DNA from: CAZTUH01 sp964616175 | Lineage (GTDB): Bacteria > Pseudomonadota > Gammaproteobacteria > Burkholderiales > Burkholderiaceae_B | Reading direction: 5' to 3' | Assembly (NCBI GenBank): GCA_964616175.1 | Contig: CAZTUH010000002.1 | Span: 5,035 to 69,034 of the forward strand | Length of the DNA: 64,000 bases | Shown here: in pieces, positions 7,624-15,544 of the stretch | Position numbering within the stretch: position 1 is the stretch's first letter | How the letters are laid out: every line of letters begins with the position of its first letter | Notes under the pieces: generated by a model | The model's database searches: none | What the model was told of the DNA's origin: nothing | The model's input: only the letters and a program-made list of their open reading frames with translations | Made by a program: the position numbers and the translations under genes

Positions 7624-8829
7624 TCAGAGAGTATGAGAGCGATTGCCAAATGTAAATCCAGTTAACTTGGCTTTAATTCCTCGTCCAAGAGCTAGAACTT
7701 TGAATAGCTCTCCCATTTCTGCTTCTGATAGAAGTATTTGAACAGCAGAAATTTTTTGAGCATAATTCTTCAAGTTATTTTTTTCTATTTTTAGAACTTT
7801 ATCTAAAATTCCTAGATTTATTAGGAAACGTGCCTGAGAAGCATAGCCTAGAATGTCTAGACCATAGTTAATTCCTGTTTGCGCCACAAATGTAAAATCA
7901 ACATGAGTTGTTATATCTTGTTTTCCCGGTAACAACAGTGGATTTGAATGAGCACGATGTTGAAAATGACACATTAGAGTTCCACCATTTCTTTGTGGAT
8001 GATAATACTCGGATTGAGGAAAACCATAATCAAAGAAGATAACAGCTCCTATCTTTAAAGATTTTGCAATGGTTTCTAACCATTTTTCTGCATGAAAGTT
8101 GACTTCTGATATATAACCTGGAATTGGAAACATACGTTTTGAGACAGCTTCTGTTAGCATTTTGTTTGCTTCTCGGTCAACCCACTTAAATTCATCTTTT
8201 TTTCCGATTCCTACTCCACGCTCCAGAACCTGTCCATTATTTGACCAATGAAATATTGAGGCTGGCAAAGCATCTAAGAACTCGTTTGCAAGTATACAAC
8301 CATAAAAATTTTTTGGAAAAGTATTTAACCAAGATATTTGGTTTCCAAAAACTTTTAATCTTTCTTGCTGGTGTTTTCGAAGTTTTTTTGAGATTTCGAT
8401 TATTTGATATTTTACTTTAATACCAAGTCTTTTCAATTCAAAAAGCAATGTTTCTGCAAGTGCTCCAGTTCCCGCTCCAAGTTCTAAAATATTTTCAGAA
8501 GAACTTAACTCTAGTATTTGCATTACTTGTGAGGTTATTGTCTGAGTAAATAGCGGACTAAGTTGTGGTCCTGTAATAAAATCAGAATTTTTTAGGTTAG
8601 CTAAATAATCCAGGGAAGAGTTTCTAGAATTTTGCAGATAATTGGTTTCATAATAACCTAAATCAGGAGAGTAAAGAACTGCATCCATCCAGGATTCAAA
8701 GCTCAAATATCCATTATTGGAACCGATCATTTCTTTTAAGAAATGATCTATTTTTTTGTATTTTGAGTTTATTGAACCTGAAAATTGATTTTTTTCTTCA
8801 GATTGACTTAGAGATCCAGTAGTTTTCAT
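7624..8829 (-). CDS. MidA/NDUFAF7-type SAM-dependent methyltransferase (DUF185)
   Basis: The protein belongs to the SAM methyltransferase family whose eukaryotic member NDUFAF7 methylates an arginine of a complex I subunit; the bacterial substrate is uncertain. Of 401 residues, motif I LELGAGTGALAE falls at about 115-126, followed by ANEFLDALPAS, FFDYGFPQSEYYHPQRNGGT and the family hallmark ITTHVDFTFVA. The first 25-30 residues are polar and not conserved, so a later start is possible. A perfect 11-bp inverted repeat (8725-8748) sits near the 5' end. It converges with cca, with a 1-bp gap. Confidence 0.9.
   Translation of the reverse strand: MKTTGSLSQSEEKNQFSGSINSKYKKIDHFLKEMIGSNNGYLSFESWMDAVLYSPDLGYYETNYLQNSRNSSLDYLANLKNSDFITGPQLSPLFTQTITSQVMQILELSSSENILELGAGTGALAETLLFELKRLGIKVKYQIIEISKKLRKHQQERLKVFGNQISWLNTFPKNFYGCILANEFLDALPASIFHWSNNGQVLERGVGIGKKDEFKWVDREANKMLTEAVSKRMFPIPGYISEVNFHAEKWLETIAKSLKIGAVIFFDYGFPQSEYYHPQRNGGTLMCHFQHRAHSNPLLLPGKQDITTHVDFTFVAQTGINYGLDILGYASQARFLINLGILDKVLKIEKNNLKNYAQKISAVQILLSEAEMGELFKVLALGRGIKAKLTGFTFGNRSHTL
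8725..8748. repeat. Perfect 11-bp inverted repeat inside the MidA-type gene
   Basis: Arms 8725-8735 and 8738-8748 are exact reverse complements with only two bases between. They encode DHFLKEMI near the N-terminus of the methyltransferase. Confidence 0.85.
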
Positions 8830-9073
8830 TTTGATCTAATCTATTAGTGCCAGAGGTGTTTATTGTGTTAGAAAAACCTTGGAATTCTGTATTTAATCTA
8901 TAAATTGAAAAAATTTTGAAAATTTTGACACTTCATTCTAGTTGGCTTTTCCTATCTTTGATGTATTGAACTAATTATTCTTACTGTTCATTTTTCATAT
9001 CATATATAGCATGAACTTTAATGAAAAAAGCATCATTACTATAGATCAATGAACTCATTTTCTTTAAATAATT

Positions 9074-9828
9074 TTAACTGGCGTTCTTGTTAATTAAAAA
9101 CCAATCAATTGGCTTTTTCCCTTTATCAGATAACCATGCATTTGCTAACAAGAAATGATTACATCCAAAAAATGACAGTGGTTTTCGTTTGAAGGATAAA
9201 GGAGAGGGATGAGTAGAAAGAAGGATCAAATGATCTCCTTTTTCAATTTCTATCAAGCATTTCTTAGATTGTGCATATTTTCCCCACAACATAAATACCT
9301 TTGGAGAATCATTTTTTGCAATATTTGATAAAAGATCATCAGTCAATACTTCCCAACCTATTCCAGCATGGCTGGCTGGTTTTTTTTTTCTACAGTAAGT
9401 ATAGAATTAAGTAGAAATACCCCCTGCTTGACCCAGTACAATAAATTGTTATCAAAAGTTATTTTATTGGCATCATAATTTGGAAATTCTTGTTTAATTT
9501 CCATATAAATGTTTTTTAAGCTTCTGGATGGAAAAGAGTTATTAGGAACAGCAAAGGATATTCCTTGTGCTTGTCCTGGAAGATAATATGGATCTTGACC
9601 AAGGATTACGACATTAACATCAGATGGGGATTTTATTTCCTGTAATATTTGAAATGGTTGACTTGGATAAATTTCTGCACCATTTTTAATGCGGTGTTCA
9701 ATATGATTAAAAATCCTATTTATTAATGGCTTTCTTTTTTTATTAAAAAAAATATTTCTCCATTCTTTTGGAATCTTTTTAAATTGCTTATATATATTTC
9801 CAGGAAATAAAAAGTTTTTCTTCAACAT
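9074..9828 (-). pseudogene. ung: Uracil-DNA glycosylase, frame broken in a run of ten A
   Basis: Ung removes uracil from DNA. The N-terminal frame (9828-9358) carries the active-site block VILGQDPYYLPGQAQGISF and LLNSILTVEKK, then leaves the family sequence and stops. The matching C-terminal part is in another frame, from about 9379 to 9074: ASHAGIGWEVLTDDLL, VFMLWGKYAQ, STHPSPLSFKR and FFGCNHFLLANAWL. The switch lies at a run of ten A on the minus strand (plus-strand T run 9380-9389); one extra A, or two fewer, restores an intact protein of about 250 residues. It may be a real mutation, a sequencing error, or a gene rescued by slippage. Both halves otherwise look well kept. The usual GQDPYH reads GQDPYY. 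Confidence 0.9.
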
Positions 9829-10175
9829 AAAACCATATTAGGACAAAAATTGTGGATCTGAACATTCCAAGATTGAGAATATCTTACATTAATATTAGAT
9901 TGAAAAGTGGTTCTACAGTTTTCTTATCTTTTAAAAATGCAAAAAGATTTTCAAATGCTTTTTTGAGTTTGAAAATTTTGTACAATTCTAGTTTTTAAAT
10001 TCCATGTTTGTAATAAAAAAATTAGGCCTGAGACTAGAAAGTTTAAAATGTGATTAATCCATTTTCTTTGAAAGAAACCTTCAATTTTGTTATAAATGTA
10101 ATGATTTAAACAATCTTGATTGAATGAAATCTGACCAGTATTTTATTGGCATGCGCTATATTAGCTTCCAATTTT
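9829..10175. other. Divergent spacer between ung and mlaF
   Basis: About 347 bp of AT-rich DNA between divergent genes. It should hold promoters for both directions. I see possible -10 elements such as TACAAT near 9980 but no well-spaced -35, and no hidden gene. Confidence 0.45.
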
Positions 10176-11003
10176 ATGAGTAAGAAGAATTCTTATCCTC
10201 CGTTGTTTTTTGACAAAGTTTCTGTGAATTATGGAAGCTTTCCGGTCTTAGAAGATCTTTCAATTGTAGCTAAGGCTGGTGAAATTTTGGCAATAATGGG
10301 AGCTTCTGGATCAGGAAAGACAACTTTTTTACGTGTAGCTACTGGTCAAATATCTGCAAGAAAAGGGCGAGTGCTTGTTCTGGGTGAAGATATAAGCGGG
10401 AAAAATCCGAGCATTTTATACAAAGTACGGAGGCGAATGGGAGTATTGTTTCAACAGCCTGCGTTATTTATGGGTTTGAATGTATTTGAAAATGTTGCTT
10501 TTCCTCTGAGAGAACACACTGAAATGTCAAATAAAAATATATATAAACTCGTGCTTAGCAAACTGGATGCTGTAGGGCTTAAAGCTGCGGCACATCTGTG
10601 TACGACAAAAATTTCTCTCGGGATGGCTAGGCGAGTAGCTTTGGCTAGAGCCATCATTTTAGATCCAGAATTGATTCTTTATGACGAGCCTTTTGCTGGT
10701 TTAGATCCAATATCATTGAGCGTTATAGCTCGTTTGATACGAAATCTATCAAATCAGCTTTGCTGTACCTCTGTTTTAATAACTCATGATGTAAATTCAT
10801 CTTTCTCAATTGCTGATCGAGTTTGTTTAATTGGACAAGGAAAAATGTTAGCAATAGGTGAGCCTGGATCATTTTCCCAATCTGATAATTCCTATGTTCG
10901 GCAATTCTTGAGAGGAGATCCAGATGGTCCAGTTCAATTTCATTATCCAGAAACTTTTGAATATGAAGAATGGAAAGAAAAACAGGTTCGAAACAATAAC
11001 TAG
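10176..11003 (+). CDS. mlaF: MlaF, ATPase of the Mla phospholipid transporter (altered signature motif)
   Basis: MlaF is the cytoplasmic ATPase of the MlaFEDB complex, which moves phospholipids between the membranes. From the ATG at 10176 it has about 275 residues: Walker A GASGSGKT (42-49), FQQPALF as the Q-loop region, Walker B LILYDEP (166-172) and ITHD. The ABC signature, normally LSGGM, reads ISLGM (146-150), so its first glycine is replaced by leucine. An upstream ATG at 10146 would add ten residues. It is followed by mlaE (overlapping) and mlaD. The altered signature fits relaxed selection on this pathway but may still allow activity. Confidence 0.93.
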   Translation: MSKKNSYPPLFFDKVSVNYGSFPVLEDLSIVAKAGEILAIMGASGSGKTTFLRVATGQISARKGRVLVLGEDISGKNPSILYKVRRRMGVLFQQPALFMGLNVFENVAFPLREHTEMSNKNIYKLVLSKLDAVGLKAAAHLCTTKISLGMARRVALARAIILDPELILYDEPFAGLDPISLSVIARLIRNLSNQLCCTSVLITHDVNSSFSIADRVCLIGQGKMLAIGEPGSFSQSDNSYVRQFLRGDPDGPVQFHYPETFEYEEWKEKQVRNNN

Positions 11004-11784
11004 AAAATTTGTGATATTTGTTTCTAGAATTGGATTCTTAACCAACAAAAATATTTCTCTATTAGGAAAATTTTCTTTTTTCTCTTGTTCTATTATTTCC
11101 AGAATTAGTTTGCTTTTATTACATCCAAGACTTGTCTTACATCAGATTTTTCTTATGGGAAATCATTCAGTTCTGCTAATTATTCTTTCAGGAACTTTTG
11201 TTGGTTTAGTTCTGGGATTCCAAGGTTTTAATATGCTCATTCATTATGGTTCTCAGGAAGTTCTAGGACAGTTTATAACAGTATCTTTAGTGCAAGAATT
11301 AGGTCCAGTGATTTCTGCCCTTCTATTTTCTGGAAGGGTAGGAACTTCAATTGCGGCGGAAATAGGTTTAATGAAGATTAGTGAGCAGATATCAGCCATG
11401 GATATTATGGCTATCGATCCGATAGAAAGAATTCTTGTACCCCGATTTTTAGGTGGATTGATTGCTCTTCCATTTTTAACACTTATTTTTTCTTCTTTTG
11501 GAATATTAGGAGGATGTCTTGTCTTGTTTTATTATGGGACTGAAGTGGAAGTAATTTTTTTACAGATTTATTGTAGCATTGACCTTTGGAATGATATTTT
11601 TCATGGTTTTATTAAGAGTCTAATTTTTGGAATGCTAATTACTCTCATTGCACTATACCAAGGATGGAATACTAAACTATCCTCTGATGGAATAGCTCAT
11701 GCTACGACAAAAACTGTTATCTCAGGATCACTATTCATATTTCTTCTAGATTTTTATCTAACTATTTTAATGTCCAAATATTAA
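10963..11784 (+). CDS. mlaE: MlaE, permease of the Mla phospholipid transporter
   Basis: MlaE is the inner-membrane permease of the Mla complex. The frame shows the family core ILSGTFVGLVLGFQGFNML, VSLVQELGPVISALLFSGRVGTSIAAEIGLMKISEQISAM and IDPIERILVPRF, with about five hydrophobic segments. I prefer the ATG at 10963 (273 residues), although a start at 10924 is open; both overlap the end of mlaF by more than is usual (41-80 bp). mlaD follows after 11 bp. The permease looks intact, in contrast to the lost mlaA and mlaB. Confidence 0.92.
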   Translation: MKNGKKNRFETITRKFVIFVSRIGFLTNKNISLLGKFSFFSCSIISRISLLLLHPRLVLHQIFLMGNHSVLLIILSGTFVGLVLGFQGFNMLIHYGSQEVLGQFITVSLVQELGPVISALLFSGRVGTSIAAEIGLMKISEQISAMDIMAIDPIERILVPRFLGGLIALPFLTLIFSSFGILGGCLVLFYYGTEVEVIFLQIYCSIDLWNDIFHGFIKSLIFGMLITLIALYQGWNTKLSSDGIAHATTKTVISGSLFIFLLDFYLTILMSKY

Positions 11785-11795
11785 TTGGAGACAAT

Positions 11796-12278
11796 GTGCC
11801 AGATTCTAAAATAAATTTTTTTGTCGGATTGTTTATGTTATTGGGTTTTGTTTCTCTAACATTTCTTATAATTGGTACTTCTAAAATAAAAAATCAGCTG
11901 TTCTATCCGTCATACAAGATTTATGCAAGGTTTGATAACATAGGAAATTTGAAAATAAATTCCCCTGTAAAAAGTTCTGGAGTAATTGTGGGAAAAGTGC
12001 TAGAGATATCATTTGATGAAGTTGCTTTTCAAGCCAAAGTCCTAATTAAAATTAACTCTCGATATTCATTTCCAAAAGATACTTCCGCTTCGATTGTAAC
12101 TTCAGGAATATTAGGTGAACAGTATCTTTCCCTTTCTCCTGGAAATGAGACTGAAATTCTTAGTAATGAAGACGTGCTCTTATATACTCAAAGCTCATTG
12201 ATGATTGAGCAATTGATTAACCGATTCTTGTTTAGCGGTTTTCCAGAAAGTTTCTTGTTTAGAATAGCTCAGAAATAA
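11796..12278 (+). CDS. mlaD: MlaD, MCE-domain lipid-binding subunit
   Basis: MlaD forms a hexameric ring in the periplasm, anchored to the inner membrane, that guides phospholipid through its centre. The 160-residue frame has one N-terminal membrane segment (about 8-27) and an MCE domain with IYARFDNIGNLKINSPVKSSGVIVGKV and SIVTSGILGEQYLSLSPG. The start is GTG at 11796, supported by a GGAG ribosome site at 11786-11789; the nearby ATG at 11794 is in the wrong frame. It follows mlaE by 11 bp. Its length is normal. Confidence 0.93.
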   Translation: MPDSKINFFVGLFMLLGFVSLTFLIIGTSKIKNQLFYPSYKIYARFDNIGNLKINSPVKSSGVIVGKVLEISFDEVAFQAKVLIKINSRYSFPKDTSASIVTSGILGEQYLSLSPGNETEILSNEDVLLYTQSSLMIEQLINRFLFSGFPESFLFRIAQK

Positions 12279-12431
12279 ATATCTATTTTTGTAATCAGAG
12301 TTAGAAATATGTTACATTCTAAATGAAGGTTTCAGAAAAATGTTTTTCACTTGATTTTTTCATTCTGTTTTCAGAGTCTAAAATATCTAGTTGCTTTGCC
12401 GAATCTAAATTTCTTAATTCCATGTTCCATT

Positions 12432-12859
12432 GATCCGTATCAGGATTGCAATAGAAGGGTTTATAAAATCAACATAATGCTTGATTATAAAATACTTGAG
12501 TCTGTGTTCAAAGTCTATGCATTTATCACTCCCAAACCGGTGTGTAGTTGCTTTTACAATTTTCTTAGCAATCCAAAAATAATATTTTGACTGCTATAAA
12601 TTTCTTTCTTCAAGGTCGTTCTGTTGAAGCTATTAAATTCTGTTTTGCAATTTATGCTTAATTCAACTATTGGTCTCATGGGTTGTATTGATGTTAGTTC
12701 TATGAATGAGGATAATTCATAGAACTAACTAATTTAGCTCATGCGTTAAAAACCTATAGATTTAAAACAGGTCCATATATAATTGATTTGCAAGCTAGTT
12801 CATTAGATATGACAGATTTAATAGGATTAAATAGGTTCAGCTCTTACGGATCCCTATAG
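12432..12859 (+). pseudogene. mlaA: Decayed mlaA (vacJ) outer-membrane lipoprotein gene
   Basis: This is the slot where Burkholderiales carry mlaA, between mlaD and mlaC. Fragments of MlaA appear in four successive frames: DPYQDCNRRVYKIN and ITPKPVCSCFYNFLSN (from 12432); FLQGRSVEAIK (12605); FMLNSTIGLMGCIDVSS (about 12654); and LAHALKTYRFKTGPYIIDLQ with DMTDLIGLNR (12722 to the stop at 12857). Each piece matches a conserved MlaA block in the right order, but frameshifts and stops divide them, and the C-terminal third is absent. Traces of a signal-peptide-like stretch precede 12432. The gene cannot make a working protein. Confidence 0.85.
12693..12729. repeat. Perfect 15-bp inverted repeat inside the mlaA pseudogene
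   Basis: Arms 12693-12707 (beginning GTTAGTTC) and 12715-12729 are exact reverse complements around a 7-base loop, GAGGATA. The repeat lies exactly where the pseudogene changes frame, between its NSTIG and GPY blocks. Confidence 0.92.
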
Positions 12860-13004
12860 TTTTTTGCATGATTACTATCTATCGGGAAAAGTTTGTTTTC
12901 CATTTTCAGATTTTTAATATTCTGAATCTGATACCAATAAATAAAATTTTTTCAATCTAATTCGGATTTAGAATGATATTTGCGATAAATGTTCTGTTTT
13001 TTTT

Positions 13005-13631
13005 ATGAGAAAAACAACAGTTTTTCTATCAATGCTTTTGGTATTTTTTAACTTCTTAACTTCTTCATTAGGAAATGCTAAAAGCTTAGAAAACTTGGAA
13101 AGTGAAGCTGTCGATCTTGTTTATTCTGTTACAAAAGATATTTTAAGAGTTTTAGAAGAGACTCATTCTTTTCTAGGTGAAGATGATATTGAAAAAATAA
13201 TTGATGACTATGTTTGGCCTAATGTGGATTTTGAAAAGACTGTACAATTAGTCATGGGTCAATACTGGAAGCATGCCAACAGAAAACAGATTGAATCAAT
13301 TACCAATGCATTCCGAAAAATCCTAACTAATCTCTATAAAAAGATTTTGACTCGAATTGCAGGAAATACAGTCGATATTCGAGTTTTTTGTCTTAGAAAT
13401 CATGTGTCTAAGGAAAATATTATAATTCGTTCATTATTTTATCAATTGAAAGGAAAATCTCCTATGCATATAGATTATCGCATTGAAAAAGCTGGGCATA
13501 CCTGGAAAATATATGATATGAATATAGAAGGAATATGGTTAATCAATATTTATCGAAATCAATTTTCTTATAAGATTAATCAGGTTGGAATTGATGGTTT
13601 GATTAAATCACTTTGGAAGAACTGTCATTAA
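13005..13631 (+). CDS. mlaC: MlaC, periplasmic phospholipid shuttle protein
   Basis: MlaC carries phospholipids across the periplasm between the MlaA complex and MlaFEDB. The 208-residue frame begins with a signal peptide (about residues 1-24, ending near GNA) and shows the family pattern: VWPNVDFEKTVQLVMGQYWKHA, ITNAFRKILTNLYKKIL, and a C-terminal WKIYDMNIEGIWLINIYRNQF with GIDGLIKSL. It follows the mlaA remnant. mlaB, usually next, is missing: only 54 bp separate mlaC from the following ABC gene. MlaC therefore survives without its usual outer-membrane partner encoded here. Confidence 0.9.
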   Translation: MRKTTVFLSMLLVFFNFLTSSLGNAKSLENLESEAVDLVYSVTKDILRVLEETHSFLGEDDIEKIIDDYVWPNVDFEKTVQLVMGQYWKHANRKQIESITNAFRKILTNLYKKILTRIAGNTVDIRVFCLRNHVSKENIIIRSLFYQLKGKSPMHIDYRIEKAGHTWKIYDMNIEGIWLINIYRNQFSYKINQVGIDGLIKSLWKNCH

Positions 13632-13685
13632 CATAATTAAATTTGAATTATTCTTTCTTTGTAATTCTCTTTGATATGAAATTTT

Positions 13686-14453
13686 ATGCTATCCATTTGT
13701 TTTGAACATATTTCAAAAATATATAGAACACCAGATTTTAACTGGTGGAATTTAAGTCGAAATCCTTTGAAAAATAGTTTTCAAGCTCTCAAAGATGTAA
13801 GTTTAAAAATAAAACCTGGGGAATTTTTCGGTTTATTAGGACCTAATGGAGCTGGGAAAACAAGCTTAATCTCGATTCTTGCAGGCTTGTCTATTCCTAA
13901 TTCTGGAAGGGCCTTTGTTTGTGATTATGATGTCATTACTGATTACAAGTTATCTAGGCAATCGCTAGGTGTTGTTCCACAAGAACTAGTCTATGATCCT
14001 TTTTTCACTGTTCGTGAGACTCTAAAAATTCAATCTGGTTATTTTGGACTTCGGAAAAATGATGATTGGATTGATGAGATCATGGACAATCTTCATTTAA
14101 CAAGCAAAGCTGAATGTAATATGCGAGTTCTTTCCGGTGGAATGAAACGTCGAGTACTTGTAGCTCAGGCTCTAGTACATCGTCCTCCTGTTATAGTACT
14201 GGATGAACCTACTGCAGGAGTCGATGTTAACTTGCGTCGTACTCTTTGGGAGTTCATTTTAAAACTAAATAAAGCAGGACATACAATCCTATTGACTACT
14301 CATTATTTAGAAGAAGCTGAAGCTTTATGTGAGAGAATTGCTATATTAAAAGATGGAAGCATTATTGCCTTAGAAAACACATTAGATTTGCTAGATCGTA
14401 TGGGAGGAATTGATCTTGAAGATGCTTTTCTGAAAATTATGCATCGTGAATGA
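13686..14453 (+). CDS. ABC exporter ATPase subunit (YadG-like)
   Basis: This is a cytoplasmic ATPase of an ABC-2 type exporter. The 255-residue protein has Walker A GPNGAGKT (52-59), Q-loop VVPQE, an intact signature LSGGM (149-153), Walker B IVLDEP (170-175) and the TTHYLEEAE switch region. The permease gene follows 42 bp downstream. In Burkholderiales this pair sits between mlaB and bolA-murA, as here. The E. coli relatives are YadG and YadH; I know of no settled substrate. Confidence 0.92.
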   Translation: MLSICFEHISKIYRTPDFNWWNLSRNPLKNSFQALKDVSLKIKPGEFFGLLGPNGAGKTSLISILAGLSIPNSGRAFVCDYDVITDYKLSRQSLGVVPQELVYDPFFTVRETLKIQSGYFGLRKNDDWIDEIMDNLHLTSKAECNMRVLSGGMKRRVLVAQALVHRPPVIVLDEPTAGVDVNLRRTLWEFILKLNKAGHTILLTTHYLEEAEALCERIAILKDGSIIALENTLDLLDRMGGIDLEDAFLKIMHRE

Positions 14454-14495
14454 ATTTAAGAGTAACGCAAGTAATTAATTGAATAAATTTCAGAT

Positions 14496-15293
14496 ATGAT
14501 AAACATCTTTGCATTTTTCCAATTTTTTAGAAAAAGAATTAGTCCTGGTTTTCAAACTTTGCTGTATAAGGAGCTTCTTCGATTTTGGAAGGTGAGTCTG
14601 CAAACTATTGCAGCTCCTGCTTTATCTGCTTTGTTATATCTATTCGTGTTTTCTCAAGTTTCGAAAGGTAGGATTGTGTATGAAAGTATTTCTTATACTA
14701 CTTTTTTAATTCCAGGTTTAATGATGATGAGCATTCTTCAAAATGCTTTTGCAAACCCTTCTTCTTCTCTCATTCAAAGTAAAATTGTTGGAAATCTTGT
14801 ATTTATACTATTGGCACCAATATCACATTTTGAAATATTCTTTGCTTATATGTGTGCTGCTATTATTAGAGGTGTTGTTGTTGGTTTTGCAGTTTGGTTA
14901 ATATCAAATTGTTTTATTGTGATAATACCGGACCACCCGTTTTTTTTATTTGTTTTTGCGGTACTTTCTGCAGGGATTATGGGTTCTCTTGGTATAATTT
15001 CGGGTTTATGGTCCGAGAAATTCGATCATCTTTCTGCATTTCAAAACTTTTTAATTATGCCGGCAACCTTTCTTTCTGGAGTATTTTACACCTTTCCATC
15101 TTTGCCTAAGCTTTGGCAATCCATATTAAAATGGAACCCATTTCTTTATGCAATAGATGGTTTCCGTTACAGTTTTTTCTCGAAATCCGATGTTTCACCT
15201 TGGTATGGTCTTTTTATTGTTTTTTGTGTGTTTTTAGTGCTTTCAACATGCACGCTAAAATTATTAAATAATGGTTATAAATTAAGGAGTTAG
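14496..15293 (+). CDS. ABC-2 type exporter permease (YadH-like)
   Basis: This is the inner-membrane partner of the preceding ATPase. The 265-residue protein has an N-terminal amphipathic stretch with FQTLLYKELLRFWK, then about six hydrophobic segments, and the ABC-2 family block FQNFLIMPATFLSGVFYTFPSLPKLWQSILKWNPFLYAIDGFRYSFF near the C-terminus. It ends 5 bp before bolA, so the run from the ATPase gene into the murA-his genes is probably one transcript. Substrate unknown. Confidence 0.9.
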   Translation: MINIFAFFQFFRKRISPGFQTLLYKELLRFWKVSLQTIAAPALSALLYLFVFSQVSKGRIVYESISYTTFLIPGLMMMSILQNAFANPSSSLIQSKIVGNLVFILLAPISHFEIFFAYMCAAIIRGVVVGFAVWLISNCFIVIIPDHPFFLFVFAVLSAGIMGSLGIISGLWSEKFDHLSAFQNFLIMPATFLSGVFYTFPSLPKLWQSILKWNPFLYAIDGFRYSFFSKSDVSPWYGLFIVFCVFLVLSTCTLKLLNNGYKLRS

Positions 15294-15298
15294 TACAT

Positions 15299-15544
15299 AT
15301 GAAGCTTCATGCTGATGCGGTTTTCCAGTGTATATCAGCTGGACTGTCATGTGATTATCTAACAGTCAAAGGAGATGGATCTCATTTTTATGCAAAAATT
15401 GTGAGCCAAAACTTTCGTGGGAAAAGTTTGCTTGTTCGTCATCAGTTAATCTATGCAATTTTAGGAGATAAAATAAGGAAAGAGATTCACGCGATATCTA
15501 TGCAAACTCTTACTCCAGAAGAATATGCGGAGAAAAATATTTAA
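15299..15544 (+). CDS. BolA/IbaG family protein
   Basis: A small cytoplasmic protein (81 residues) of the BolA family, whose members work with monothiol glutaredoxins in iron-sulfur handling. It shows DYLTVKGDGSHFYAKIVSQNFRGKSLLVRHQLIYAILGD, the family core, and ends with IHAISMQTLTPEEY. The length and the place just before murA match IbaG (YrbA) rather than BolA proper. Its stop codon overlaps the murA start by one base (TAATG), showing tight coupling. Confidence 0.92.
   Translation: MKLHADAVFQCISAGLSCDYLTVKGDGSHFYAKIVSQNFRGKSLLVRHQLIYAILGDKIRKEIHAISMQTLTPEEYAEKNI

Noticed and set aside
12351..12590. Short intact gene of 79 codons after mlaD
   Set aside because: Its second half is the N-terminal MlaA block, and the rest of MlaA follows in other frames, so it is part of the mlaA pseudogene rather than a separate gene.
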